DNA of 24,507 nt from Candidatus Segatella mututuai (GTDB lineage: Bacteria > Bacteroidota > Bacteroidia > Bacteroidales > Bacteroidaceae). Location of the stretch: contig DJOI01000066.1 of assembly GCA_002439605.1 (NCBI GenBank), positions 32,890-57,396 on the forward strand. Direction: 5' to 3'. A program made the position numbers and the translations under genes. Below are positions 7,453 to 16,062 of this stretch, piece after piece. How positions within the stretch are numbered: the first letter of the stretch is position 1; every line of letters starts with the position of its first letter. The notes beneath the pieces are model-generated. The model was given only the letters and a program-made list of their open reading frames with translations. It did not search any database and was not told where the DNA came from.

Positions 7453-7926
7453 GCATCTTTTAGAATCGCAATACATCGTTACGACATCCCAAATTGGCAA
7501 GTATGCGATGGTGGATAGCTTCAGTTATATTCGTAAACTACCCTTTATTACAACAGCCCGAATCTGCTACGATATTGCCATCATGCCGCACATTTCCTTC
7601 CAACTATGGTCTGGATATTGAAAATTTGCCTCGCTAATCTGCGCTCCGAGTATCAGAAGCAGCATCGGAACCATCTGTTCGTGCATATTTTAGGACATTT
7701 GCAAGAGCAACAGTTGCACACATTCTGTACCTTTTCCGAGCCGAGGCATGGCTGGATCGGTCGATTTACTGATGTCGTACTTTGATTTTTGCATGTTTTA
7801 CACCATTTTTTGGCTTGAAATCAATTGCCTTCTGGAATATTGTCCACAACAGAATGGTTGGATTAACAAGCATAAATAATTGATTGACAGCCTTTTAGGT
7901 GAAGTTGACAAGAGAATTTGAGATTA
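7453..7926. other. gene-free stretch, possibly decayed sequence
   Basis: No ORF with recognisable homology is visible on either strand. A 131-codon plus-strand reading that ends at 7621 runs straight through the tandem repeat and has no family features. The minus strand gives several short open pieces interrupted by stops between about 7730 and 7460, as if a gene had decayed, but I cannot name it. No tRNA or promoter box was recognised. Confidence 0.45.
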
Positions 7927-8098
7927 AAATCTTCCAATTCCAGTTCTTCCAATTAATTTTTCGAACATTCTCTTTTACCCTATATTATATATATATTATA
8001 TATATATGATTATTAGATAGTTACAGAATCTTTAACAAGGAGGGTGGAAAAATCAAATGCTCGAAAAATTAATTGGAAGAACTGGAATTGGAAGATTT
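7927..8098. mobile_element. MITE-like element with 43-nt terminal inverted repeats
   Basis: The left arm 7927-7969 and right arm 8056-8098 are reverse complements over 43 nt with a single mismatch (ACATT against AATGC side). The arms contain CTTCCAATTCCAGTTCTTCC and its complement. The 86-bp spacer holds a (TA)-rich run at about 7980-8008 and a partial continuation of the stem (ACCCT/AGGGT). No transposase and no clear target-site duplication were found. It lies 147 bp past the end of the adaptor gene, so it also forms a very large hairpin in that operon's 3' RNA. Confidence 0.65.
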
Positions 8099-8244
8099 CC
8101 GTTGCTCCCGTGCCCCTTTTCCTCTCCCAGGCCTTCTTATCTCTTCAGCTGCCATTCCACGAGCGCCTCTTGGGCGAGGATGGCTTCTATATATACCAGC
8201 TACGTCCTATAGGATGTACGCTGAGCATAAAATATCATTTGATT

Positions 8245-9363
8245 TTATTCGTTATCCTCCTTGCTATCTGCTACGATTTGCGGACCTCTTACCTTGTCCT
8301 TCAATCCCAAGCCTTTCTTTATCTCTATATTCACGCCATCGCTCAGTCCTGTCACCACCTGCTTGCGCTCATAGGTTTTCTTGTCGCCGCTGCCCTTTAC
8401 GACATATACAAAGGTGGAGTCGCCGCTAAACTCAATGGCACTCTCTGGCACGGTAACAACATTCAAGGCCTTGGCCAGGACAATCTCTGCATTGGCACTA
8501 TAGCCAGAGCGAATCTTGCCACCCCTGACAGAACGAACGGCAGCCTTGACCTCAAACTGGTTGGCCCCATTGTTTTCTACTGCCTTAGGAGAGATATACT
8601 CCAAGTCGGCATCAAACTTGAGGTCCTGCATGGCGCCAATGGTTATCTTCATGGGCATGCCTATCACCAAGCTTCCCACATCGGTCTCGTCGATGTTGCC
8701 TCTAAAAATAAGGTCGTTCATATTCGCCACGCTGGCGATGGTGGTACCGTCATTGAAGGTGTTGGCAAGAATCACGGAGTTGCCCACCTTGACAGGAATA
8801 TCGAGAATGATCCCAGAGATGGTGGAACGTACGAGGGTGGAGGAAGCATTGGCGTTACTCCTTGACACTCCATCCCTTACAACTTCGAGAGCATCTTCGG
8901 CTGCCAACTTCTCCTCATGGGCTTGCTTCAAGGCTTGCTTTACCTTGTCGAACTCGTCGGCGCTGACCAATTGCTTCTTGAAGAGTTGTTCCTCACGACC
9001 AAAGTCTACCTGGGCTTGCTCCAGGTTGATGCCGGCCAGACGCACACGGGCCTGTGCGCTGCTCAACTGGCTCATATCTGGGATGACCTTTACCTTGGCT
9101 ATCACCTCGCCAGCCTGCACATAGTCGCCAGCCTCCTTGTAAATCTTGGTAATGATACCACTTATCTGTGGCTTTATGTTCACCTCGTTGCGAGGCTCTA
9201 TCTTACCTGTTATGACGGTGGTTTTCAATACATCGCCCATCTTGGGAACAAACTCGCTATACTCGGTAGCTTTAGGTTGAGATTTCTGGTACAGGAAGAC
9301 GAAGGTTCCTACAAAAATCAAGGCGACAATAGCCGCAACAATCAGTTTTGAATACTTTTTCAT
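8245..9363 (-). CDS. MacA/HlyD-type efflux periplasmic adaptor
   Basis: A 372-aa membrane-fusion protein that would link inner-membrane permeases to an outer-membrane TolC-like channel. An N-terminal membrane anchor (about 5-26, LIVAAIVALIFVGTFVFLY) is followed by a split lipoyl-like domain (NIKPQISGIITKIYKEAGDY at about 62-81, and STISGIILDIPVKVGNSV after the coiled coil). An alpha-helical hairpin rich in Gln, Ala and Glu spans about 97-165, followed by beta-barrel and membrane-proximal domains to the end. It is the last gene of the cluster, 62 bp after the second FtsX permease, as in MacAB-type exporters. No outer-membrane factor gene is visible nearby. The substrate is unknown. Confidence 0.9.
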   Translation of the reverse strand: MKKYSKLIVAAIVALIFVGTFVFLYQKSQPKATEYSEFVPKMGDVLKTTVITGKIEPRNEVNIKPQISGIITKIYKEAGDYVQAGEVIAKVKVIPDMSQLSSAQARVRLAGINLEQAQVDFGREEQLFKKQLVSADEFDKVKQALKQAHEEKLAAEDALEVVRDGVSRSNANASSTLVRSTISGIILDIPVKVGNSVILANTFNDGTTIASVANMNDLIFRGNIDETDVGSLVIGMPMKITIGAMQDLKFDADLEYISPKAVENNGANQFEVKAAVRSVRGGKIRSGYSANAEIVLAKALNVVTVPESAIEFSGDSTFVYVVKGSGDKKTYERKQVVTGLSDGVNIEIKKGLGLKDKVRGPQIVADSKEDNE

Positions 9364-9425
9364 ATCTCGAATATCTTATATCTTCAGATGTAACTTAACA
9401 TTTAACATTAAACACTTAACATTGT

Positions 9426-10673
9426 TTATTCGTCTCTCATGGCATCTACTGGCTTTATGCTCATGGCCCGCCAGGCAGGCGCCAGCCCTGCCAAGCCTCC
9501 AAGGAGACTGATGAGCAGGGCAGAGAAAATGGCAGTCCAGAAGTTTACCTGGAAGTGGGCAGCCAAGATACCATCCGTGGTATTGGCCAATTCTATCAAC
9601 TGCAGGATTGCCACGCCGAAGATGATGCCACTCATACCAGCCACAAGGGTAAGAATGATGCTCTCCGAGATGATTTGCGAGAGTATCATCCTGGGCGTGG
9701 CTCCTATGGCACGCCGGATTCCTATCTCGGTGGTGCGTTCCTTTACCGTGACCATCATGATGTTGCTCACGCCGATGGCTCCTGCCAACATGGTTCCTAT
9801 GCCCACAAGCCAGATGAGGAAGTTGACTCCATTGAAAAGGTTGTCGAGCATCTGGAAGAGCACTTCGGTATTGAGCACCATGACTCCTTTCTCATCAGTA
9901 GGATCGACGGAGTGGGCACGTGCCACGGTTTCGCGCATGCGCTGCGACAGCTTACTCATCACAACACCTTTCTTGCCCGTTACAGCTATGACATCTACTG
10001 CCGCGCCACGATTATAGGCTGTTCGCAAAACTGACAGGGGTAGGGTGATGGTCTCGTCAGCCTGTCCACCAAGGTTCACTCCATTGCCCGACCGATAGTC
10101 TACTCCCACTACCGTATAGTAAGTGGAATCCACCCTGACCGTCTTGCCACATGGGTCGCCACCTCCAGGAAAGAGATTCTTATATATTTGCTTACCTATG
10201 ACGCATACCTTGCGCCGATGGCGCACATCCATATCGTTGATGTATCTGCCATAAAACATCTTGGGAACAGAGACCTTGGCATAATCAGAATTGACTCCCT
10301 GTGTGTTGCCGCTGAAACTATTGTCGCCAAAGACAACATTCTTTCTTCCTCCAAAGAGGAGTGGGGTGATGACATCAAGCTCTGGTATTCGCTGGCGCAA
10401 TCGTTCCAGGTCTTTTTCCTCCATCTGCCAGGAACGTCCTTTATTAAATCCATCATAAGGTTTGGTGGTATTCTGTGCCCATATAACTGCGGTATTGGTG
10501 GCAAATCCGGAAAAGTTGGCTTGCAGCAACTCTTTCAGCCCCTGTCCACCTCCCATCAATACTATGAGCATAAACACGCCCCAGAACACACCGAAGCCCG
10601 TCAAGAAACTGCGGCTCTTGTTTCGCGTGATGGTGTCAAGAATCTCTTTATATGTATCTAAGTCGAATCTCAT
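9426..10673 (-). CDS. MacB/FtsX-type ABC transporter permease (second copy)
   Basis: 415 aa. An amphipathic N-terminus (DTYKEILDTITRNKSRSFLT) leads into TM1 (about 25-42, FGVFWGVFMLIVLMGGGQG). A large extracytoplasmic MacB-PCD domain spans about 45-280, and a C-terminal FtsX domain has three TM helices starting at FLIWLVGIGTMLAGAIGVSN. The conserved cytoplasmic loop VKERTTEIGIRRAIGATPRM contacts the ATPase. MacB-type permeases act by mechanotransmission, driving periplasmic substrate export rather than transmembrane transport. It is paired with a paralogous permease 43 bp upstream, and the separate ATPase gene precedes both, a usual Bacteroidetes arrangement. It lacks a fused nucleotide-binding domain, unlike E. 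coli MacB. Confidence 0.9.
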   Translation of the reverse strand: MRFDLDTYKEILDTITRNKSRSFLTGFGVFWGVFMLIVLMGGGQGLKELLQANFSGFATNTAVIWAQNTTKPYDGFNKGRSWQMEEKDLERLRQRIPELDVITPLLFGGRKNVVFGDNSFSGNTQGVNSDYAKVSVPKMFYGRYINDMDVRHRRKVCVIGKQIYKNLFPGGGDPCGKTVRVDSTYYTVVGVDYRSGNGVNLGGQADETITLPLSVLRTAYNRGAAVDVIAVTGKKGVVMSKLSQRMRETVARAHSVDPTDEKGVMVLNTEVLFQMLDNLFNGVNFLIWLVGIGTMLAGAIGVSNIMMVTVKERTTEIGIRRAIGATPRMILSQIISESIILTLVAGMSGIIFGVAILQLIELANTTDGILAAHFQVNFWTAIFSALLISLLGGLAGLAPAWRAMSIKPVDAMRDE

Positions 10674-10716
10674 TGCTGTATATATGATGAGGTATAAGGT
10701 TATGATGAATTCAGCA

Positions 10717-12006
10717 TTACTCAGTTCTCAAAGCCTCTATAGGACGTATCTTGGCTGCCTTGATGGCAGGTATGAGTCCAGCTATGGTTCCAGCTATAAC
10801 GATGGTGACGGTGGCTCCGATGCAAGTGCCTATCCCTACTGTGGGGTCGACAAACATAGTAGCCTTGAAAGCTCCTGTATCTACTGTGGTATGCCCCATG
10901 GTACGGTCCATAAACTCATTGGCTGCCACGCCACATACCATACCTATGTATCCAAAGAAAGAGGTGATGATGATGCTCTCGGCTATGATGAGCTTCAATA
11001 TCGACCAGGGTTTGGCACCTATGGCCTTGCGCACACCAAACTCGCGGGTTCGCTCCTTTACGGTGATAAGCATAATGTTGCTCACTCCCACAATGCCGCT
11101 CAAGAGGGTAAATAGCCCCACTATCCAGAGAGCGGTCTGGATGATGGCTATTCCTTGGTTCATCTGTATATTGTCCAGATAGCGGTTCCACAACCACAGA
11201 CTTCGCTCGTCATCGGGAGCAGCCAGATGATTTTTGTTGATGCTGGCACGATAATTCTTCTCGAAAGCGTGATTGTCTTCTACGGTCTTCAGATTTTTGA
11301 GTGTAAACTCTATGTTTCCCGCCTCGTCGCCCTTGGCATAAATGGTCTTGACGGTAGAGAAAGCGGTGAATGCCTCGTTGTTCTGTCGCGTCTCATCATC
11401 CTTATAGATTCCTACCACCTTGAAGGAAAGATTGCCAATCTTCACATTCTTGCCTACGAGCAACCGATAGTCTTTTACCAGTTCCTTGGCCTGACCACGG
11501 CTCATCACAACCACCTTTCTGCGCTGTTGCATGTCGATTTGGTTGATGAATCGCCCTGCCAACATTTCCATTTTATCGATTTTTGTGTGGGTAGGATAAA
11601 TACCTGTGAGCGTCTGGCCGGCTATATAGTTGTCGCCATAATTGATATTTATACTATCTTGCGGAAGTTGTCCGCCTACATCGCCTACCTGATGTGCATA
11701 GACATGATTAGTGATGAGCATGTCCTTGTCGTTGAGGTTGATAGGTCTTCCTTCTTTCAGACCATTGAAGGCCTTCGAAGTGTTCTGTCCATATACTACC
11801 ATTGAGTTGGCCAGAAATCGGTCACTCTGCTGCAACTGGGCATTGATGAGCCCGTTGCCTGCCCCCAAGAGGAAGATGAGCATGAAGATGCCCCATGCCA
11901 CGGCGAAACCCGTAAGCGATGCGCGAAGCTTGTTGCGCTTCGACGTGCTCCATACCTCGGAGAGGAGTGAAGAGTGTAGAGTGAAGGGTGAAGAATTCAT
12001 TTGCAT
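10717..12006 (-). CDS. MacB/FtsX-type ABC transporter permease (first copy)
   Basis: 429 aa with the same architecture as its neighbour: TM1 at about 33-52 (AVAWGIFMLIFLLGAGNGL), a periplasmic domain, then a C-terminal FtsX domain with VSNIMLITVKERTREFGVRK and AIGAKPWSILKLIIAESIII. The two copies are clearly paralogous but diverged, so they may form a heterodimer. The first ten or so residues (NSSPFTLHSSLL) come from a GTGAAGAG-type simple repeat and look non-homologous to the family. The conserved part begins near SEVWSTSKRNKLRASLTG. The start could be the ATG at 12006 or at 12000. Confidence 0.9.
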   Translation of the reverse strand: MQMNSSPFTLHSSLLSEVWSTSKRNKLRASLTGFAVAWGIFMLIFLLGAGNGLINAQLQQSDRFLANSMVVYGQNTSKAFNGLKEGRPINLNDKDMLITNHVYAHQVGDVGGQLPQDSININYGDNYIAGQTLTGIYPTHTKIDKMEMLAGRFINQIDMQQRRKVVVMSRGQAKELVKDYRLLVGKNVKIGNLSFKVVGIYKDDETRQNNEAFTAFSTVKTIYAKGDEAGNIEFTLKNLKTVEDNHAFEKNYRASINKNHLAAPDDERSLWLWNRYLDNIQMNQGIAIIQTALWIVGLFTLLSGIVGVSNIMLITVKERTREFGVRKAIGAKPWSILKLIIAESIIITSFFGYIGMVCGVAANEFMDRTMGHTTVDTGAFKATMFVDPTVGIGTCIGATVTIVIAGTIAGLIPAIKAAKIRPIEALRTE

Positions 12007-12089
12007 TAATTATTCATAAGTTTTGTAAAGCCGAAGAGATATAAGAGAAAGGTATCTTAATTCTTCACTCTTTTCTCTTCGTTCTTCAC

Positions 12090-12800
12090 TTACTTGACGT
12101 AGTCTTTCGACACAAGATGATGGTCTCGGTTGTCTTCTATGCTTTCTATGAGTCCGTCCTTGATATGTATTACCTTGTCTGTTTCATTGGCCACACCACT
12201 TTCATGCGTCACCACCACAATGGTCATGCCTTCTTCCTGGTGCAGTTCCTTCAGCAAGTCCATTACCTCGACACTTGTCTTTGAATCGAGTGCTCCGGTA
12301 GGTTCGTCGGCAAGGATGATCTGCGGCTTGGCAATGAGGGCACGGGCGATGGCTACACGTTGCTTCTGCCCGCCCGACATCTCGTTGGGGTAGTGGTTCG
12401 CCCATTGCGCCAAGCCTAACTTGTCAAGGTATTCCATGGCCAACTCATGGCGCTTACGACGACCCACTCCCTGGTAAAATAATGGCAATTCTACGTTTTC
12501 TACTGCTGTCTTGAACGAGATGAGGTTGAACGACTGAAAGATGAATCCTATCATCTTGTTGCGATATTCGGCAGCACGCGTCTCGCTCAAGTTCTTGATG
12601 ATCACATCATTCAGGCGATACTCGCCAGAATCGTAATTATCAAGTATTCCCAATATGTTGAGAAGGGTAGACTTTCCTGATCCCGACGCACCCATGATAC
12701 TCACAAACTCGCCACGATCTATGTCGAGATTGATGCCTTTCAGCACGTGCAGGGGTTGTGCGCCTTGGTAGGTTTTATTGATGTCTTTTAAGCGAATCAT
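12090..12800 (-). CDS. MacB/LolD-type ABC transporter ATP-binding protein
   Basis: A complete 236-aa nucleotide-binding protein. Walker A is GASGSGKST at 37-45, the Q-loop Gln is at 89, the ABC signature MSGGQ is at 141-145, Walker B is ILADEPTGALD at 162-172, and the switch His is at 199. The LDSKTS D-loop and the length place it in the LolD/MacB/FtsE group that powers FtsX-type permeases, two of which follow directly downstream. It is separated from the lipoprotein gene upstream by 20 bp, so co-expression is likely. Confidence 0.93.
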   Translation of the reverse strand: MIRLKDINKTYQGAQPLHVLKGINLDIDRGEFVSIMGASGSGKSTLLNILGILDNYDSGEYRLNDVIIKNLSETRAAEYRNKMIGFIFQSFNLISFKTAVENVELPLFYQGVGRRKRHELAMEYLDKLGLAQWANHYPNEMSGGQKQRVAIARALIAKPQIILADEPTGALDSKTSVEVMDLLKELHQEEGMTIVVVTHESGVANETDKVIHIKDGLIESIEDNRDHHLVSKDYVK

Positions 12801-12820
12801 TGTCTTGCATGTGTTAAGAT

Positions 12821-13708
12821 TTACTTGATAACCTTGAGCTGGGTTGTATCAATGTCGGTCGTTCCCTTGTCGTCGATGCTGATATTTTTCGTTGTACCCT
12901 TTATGGTCATATCGGTAGATCCAAACGAATAGACCTGGATATGGTCGCAATCGACAGTAAGGTCAGAATCGAAGCTGCCATAATTGGAGACCTCATAGTC
13001 TCTTCCCTTAAGGACAAACGCCCCATCGAAAGAACCATAATTTTTTATATAGGCAGAACCCGCAACATGCATTACTTTATCAACATCGAAAGAGCCATTA
13101 TTGTTGATATGTACAGAGCCCGCAACATGCACAGCATCATTCATATCGAACGAACCATAATTATTGATACGGAGAGAATCTGTAATCTGCATAGGACTAT
13201 CAATATCGAACGCACCTTTATTGGCAATAAGTAAATAGGCAGCCTTCACAGTTCCCTTGTCGTAATCGAACGAACCTTGGTTGGATATCTCCAAAGGCTT
13301 GCTCTGATTGATGTCGCCATAGAAATCTATTGATCCGTTGTTGCTTATCCGGTCGATAGAAGGGGCGCTAATATAAATTTTGAGATTATAGGAAGAGGTG
13401 TTAAAAAAATCAACATACCTGTTCGTGATGTTCAGCACTCCGCCGGAAACCTCAACTTTGGCCTGTGCCATACATTGCTCGGTGCCTTCCATAGAAACAC
13501 TATAGGTAGGCGACTGGGTATAGTAAATATCAATTCCTATCGTGTTGCTGATGGCATGAAAGTTTTTCAGGGCGAACGACTTCTTGACCACTTTCTCGTT
13601 ATCAAGATGTTTTACTTGCTGTGGAACATTCTGCTTGCCCACAAGATTGGCACAACTTATAAAACTCAGCGCAGCAAACAAAGCTGCTATCATTACTTTT
13701 GTTTTCAT
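12821..13708 (-). CDS. DUF2807 (head-GIN domain) lipoprotein with NxGSFD repeats
   Basis: A 295-aa predicted lipoprotein. MKTKVMIAALFAALSFISC carries a lipobox with Cys19, so it is anchored in an envelope membrane. The family start is KSFALKNFHAISNTIGIDIYY. A right-handed beta-helix-like region from about 120 to 285 is built of rungs centred on 'NNGSIDF, NQGSFDY, NKGAFDI, NYGSFDM, NNGSFDV, NYGSFDG, NYGSFDS, SFGSTDM, DKGTTDI', nine copies spaced about 16-23 residues. DUF2807 proteins are frequent in Bacteroidetes and often sit in operons with GntR or PspC-type regulators; their function is not established. Here it lies between the regulator and the MacB-type exporter, suggesting a surface-stress or export cargo role (inference). 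Confidence 0.85.
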   Translation of the reverse strand: MKTKVMIAALFAALSFISCANLVGKQNVPQQVKHLDNEKVVKKSFALKNFHAISNTIGIDIYYTQSPTYSVSMEGTEQCMAQAKVEVSGGVLNITNRYVDFFNTSSYNLKIYISAPSIDRISNNGSIDFYGDINQSKPLEISNQGSFDYDKGTVKAAYLLIANKGAFDIDSPMQITDSLRINNYGSFDMNDAVHVAGSVHINNNGSFDVDKVMHVAGSAYIKNYGSFDGAFVLKGRDYEVSNYGSFDSDLTVDCDHIQVYSFGSTDMTIKGTTKNISIDDKGTTDIDTTQLKVIK

Positions 13709-13743
13709 TGTTATGAATGTATTTATGGGGTTAAAAATATCGG

Positions 13744-14121
13744 TTATTGTACCACAACCACCTCTTTGAGCTCACCCTGCAGGGCTTCCTTTACCTCGTC
13801 GAGTGAAATATCGAGCAATACCATCTGGCGGGCCAACTCGGGCAGTCGTTCTCTCATAAACTCCTGCTTGCGGGTTTTCTTGATCTGTCGCTTGGCACCT
13901 GATGATACGAAATAGCCCTGTCCTCGTTTGTTATAGATGATACCTTCCGAAGCCAACAGGTCATACGACTTGACGGCGGTATTGGCGTTTACCTCGAGCA
14001 AGACTGCATATTCGCGCACACTCGGCACACGCTCGTCTTCCTGATATTTTCCTGCCAGTATCTCATCGCACAATCGTTCGGCTATCTGTATATATATCGC
14101 TTTGTCGTTGCTGAAATCCAT
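13744..14121 (-). CDS. GntR-family (YtrA-type) transcriptional regulator
   Basis: A short 125-aa GntR regulator. The winged-helix domain covers about 1-72: AIYIQIAERLCDEILAGKY, VPSVREYAVLLEVNANTAV, and the wing IIYNKRGQGYFVS. It has only a short helical C-terminus, as in YtrA-subfamily repressors that control ABC-transporter operons, commonly in response to cell-envelope antibiotics. It follows an ABC permease by 16 bp and precedes the lipoprotein by 35 bp. A palindrome at the cluster promoter (15912-15933) is the obvious candidate operator, giving autoregulation. The ligand is unknown. Confidence 0.9.
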   Translation of the reverse strand: MDFSNDKAIYIQIAERLCDEILAGKYQEDERVPSVREYAVLLEVNANTAVKSYDLLASEGIIYNKRGQGYFVSSGAKRQIKKTRKQEFMRERLPELARQMVLLDISLDEVKEALQGELKEVVVVQ

Positions 14122-14137
14122 AGTTTGTTTTATTGTT

Positions 14138-14998
14138 TTACAATACGTTAAACCACTTGTTGTTGATAATCTGCATGTGGGTGAAGAGCTTGTAGGATGC
14201 CCAGTAATTGAATACCGACAAGAGCAGAAGAAATATCACCATAAGCCATCCGAAAGTGTTAGGTTCCACGGAACGGACGAGATCACGCAGTACATCTGCA
14301 TCTACAAAGGAAGAAATCCACGCCAACACAAACATAAGAATGAAGCTGGAACAAATGGTCAGCATGGTGGCAGACTTGCGGAAGATAGTGCCTCCCAAGG
14401 TAAAGAAGGAATGGGTAAAGAGCGTCAACGAGAACAAAATCATCCCAACAGGGAAAGTCTGTCCCAACACGCTGGTGCCATTGCGTACTATAAAGTAGGA
14501 ACTGTCGAAATTATTTTTCAAGAACAACTGCTCAAAAGCCTTGCCTACGACAGAGCCCTGCATACCTGGAGTAATAAAGAGACTGAACAATAACTGAATG
14601 ATATCGGCAACCATCCACGAAGCTACAATCATCAAGAGTGTTCCTAAAACGGTGTACAGCAAACGGGAAACAAACTTCTCCATATTGGTGGCTGGCAGCA
14701 TCAAGAACAAAGAGCGGGAAGCCTTGGTCTTCATGTTGATAAAGATTCTTGACCCGCAGAAAAAGAAAATAATGAAACTGATAAACATGAACAAACCAAA
14801 AACACTCCCTAAATATAAGTCCTTCACATCATTATATGTTACAAGGCCATTGCTTCGCCAATTAAACTGATACCAAATACAGATAAAGGAAAACACAAAA
14901 GCCAATCCCAAGGTGCTGCGTACATATTTTTTCCAGTTTGATAAAGCATCCCAACGCAAAACCATTCCCAAACGATGAAAATCTAAAAACTGATTCAT
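14138..14998 (-). CDS. ABC-2 type permease of a YtrBC-like transporter
   Basis: A 286-aa integral membrane protein with about six hydrophobic helices: about 25-45; GSVFGLFMFISFIIFFFCGS; LLYTVLGTLLMIVASWMVAD; FPVGMILFSLTLFTHSFF; TICSSFILMFVLAWISSF; and FGWLMVIFLLLLSVFNYWAS. There are no ATP-binding motifs. The adjacent ATPase gene upstream (79 bp) and GntR regulator downstream (16 bp) give it the YtrA-linked ABC transporter context. Sequence similarity is too low for a specific substrate; assignment rests on topology and neighbours. Confidence 0.75.
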   Translation of the reverse strand: MNQFLDFHRLGMVLRWDALSNWKKYVRSTLGLAFVFSFICIWYQFNWRSNGLVTYNDVKDLYLGSVFGLFMFISFIIFFFCGSRIFINMKTKASRSLFLMLPATNMEKFVSRLLYTVLGTLLMIVASWMVADIIQLLFSLFITPGMQGSVVGKAFEQLFLKNNFDSSYFIVRNGTSVLGQTFPVGMILFSLTLFTHSFFTLGGTIFRKSATMLTICSSFILMFVLAWISSFVDADVLRDLVRSVEPNTFGWLMVIFLLLLSVFNYWASYKLFTHMQIINNKWFNVL

Positions 14999-15077
14999 AT
15001 TATTATCTTTTTATTTTGTACAAAACTTAGAAAAGTCCGTATGTTATGAATAATGAAAAATAGAACCCCCATTAGTA

Positions 15078-15896
15078 TTACAGCTTGCCGCTGATAACGG
15101 CATTGAAGAGAAGCTCGAGATTCATCTGAGTCTCCCGGCTGCCAGCCTTTCGCTTGGCTATCACGGCATTGCCCTGAAGTGTAGGCTCTGCATAGAGTAC
15201 CGTATCGTCCATTTCGGCAGGTGTGCGGTACTCGAAGGAATAGTCCTCACAAATATCTGCCACCGAGGCATCGAGCAAGAGATTATTCTGATTGAGAATA
15301 ACGATGTGATCGAGTAGCGACTCGATGTCATGAACCTGATGGGTAGAGATAATCAACATTCGTTCATCGGTCATATTGTTGGCTATCACCTTGCGGAACT
15401 GACTCTTCGATGGGATGTCAAGGCCATTGGTGGGCTCGTCCATGAAAAGGTATTTCGTACCTGTGGCAAGGGCAAAACTCATATAAGCCTTTTTCTTTTG
15501 TCCCATCGAGAGTTCGTTCAACTTAAGAGAGAGAGGTAATTCAAAATCCTGCAAACATCTGTCCAATACTTCCTGACTGAAGTTGGGATAGAAAGGACGG
15601 TTCATCTTTACATAAGCTGCAAGCGACACATCTGGAAGAGAAAATTCCTCTGTCACGATAAAAATGTTGCGAAGCACATCTGGGCGACGCTCACAAGAAG
15701 ATATTCCGTCGATAAGAACAGTACCATGCTGTTGACGCAGCAAACCACTGATAAGGTAAAGCAGAGTACTCTTGCCTGTACCGTTCTTACCTAAAAGTCC
15801 ATAAATATTATTATCCTTGAGAGTCATGTTGAAATCGCTGAACACGTTGGTTTTGACTCCTTGATAATGGAAGCTTAAATTGCTTACTTGTATCAT
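15078..15896 (-). CDS. ABC transporter ATP-binding protein (YtrB/BcrA-like)
   Basis: A 272-aa ATPase. Walker A is GKNGTGKST at 36-44, the signature LSMGQKKK starts at 129, Walker B is YLFMDEPTNGLD at 149-160, and the switch region STHQVHDIESLLDHI is present. The signature has Met in place of the usual Gly/Ser (LSMGQ), a variant often seen in YtrB-like proteins. The extra C-terminal ~55 residues after the NBD core are typical of the BcrA/YtrB group. It is the first gene of the eight-gene minus-strand cluster, directly behind the promoter and palindrome at 15912-15943. Confidence 0.9.
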   Translation of the reverse strand: MIQVSNLSFHYQGVKTNVFSDFNMTLKDNNIYGLLGKNGTGKSTLLYLISGLLRQQHGTVLIDGISSCERRPDVLRNIFIVTEEFSLPDVSLAAYVKMNRPFYPNFSQEVLDRCLQDFELPLSLKLNELSMGQKKKAYMSFALATGTKYLFMDEPTNGLDIPSKSQFRKVIANNMTDERMLIISTHQVHDIESLLDHIVILNQNNLLLDASVADICEDYSFEYRTPAEMDDTVLYAEPTLQGNAVIAKRKAGSRETQMNLELLFNAVISGKL

Positions 15897-15911
15897 AATC
15901 TAACTGTTTTA

Positions 15912-15943
15912 GTGTACTACTTAAATATTACACCGCAAAAGTA
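15912..15943 (-). promoter_or_regulatory. cluster promoter with palindromic candidate GntR operator
   Basis: Minus-strand TACTTTTG (15943 down to 15936) matches TAnnTTTG, with a start near 15929. Immediately downstream, 15912-15933 is a 22-bp imperfect palindrome with outer GTGTA (15912-15916) and TACAC (15929-15933) half-sites and a central TTAA; 18 of 22 positions are symmetric. A repressor bound here would cover the transcription start, and the GntR protein of the same operon is the natural candidate. Confidence 0.6.
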
Positions 15944-16062
15944 AGACAATTATCCATTACATACAAGCATTTGACTCATTATTTTTCTGTTTTAACACAT
16001 CATTAACATTTCCACCTTATTGTATAAGAAAAAGAATATCAATGGCTTATATCAATATACCT

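Noticed and set aside
7226..7621. Plus-strand ORF of 131 codons
   Set aside because: It begins inside the DXS-like promoter and leader and reads through the 22-bp tandem repeat. No family features.
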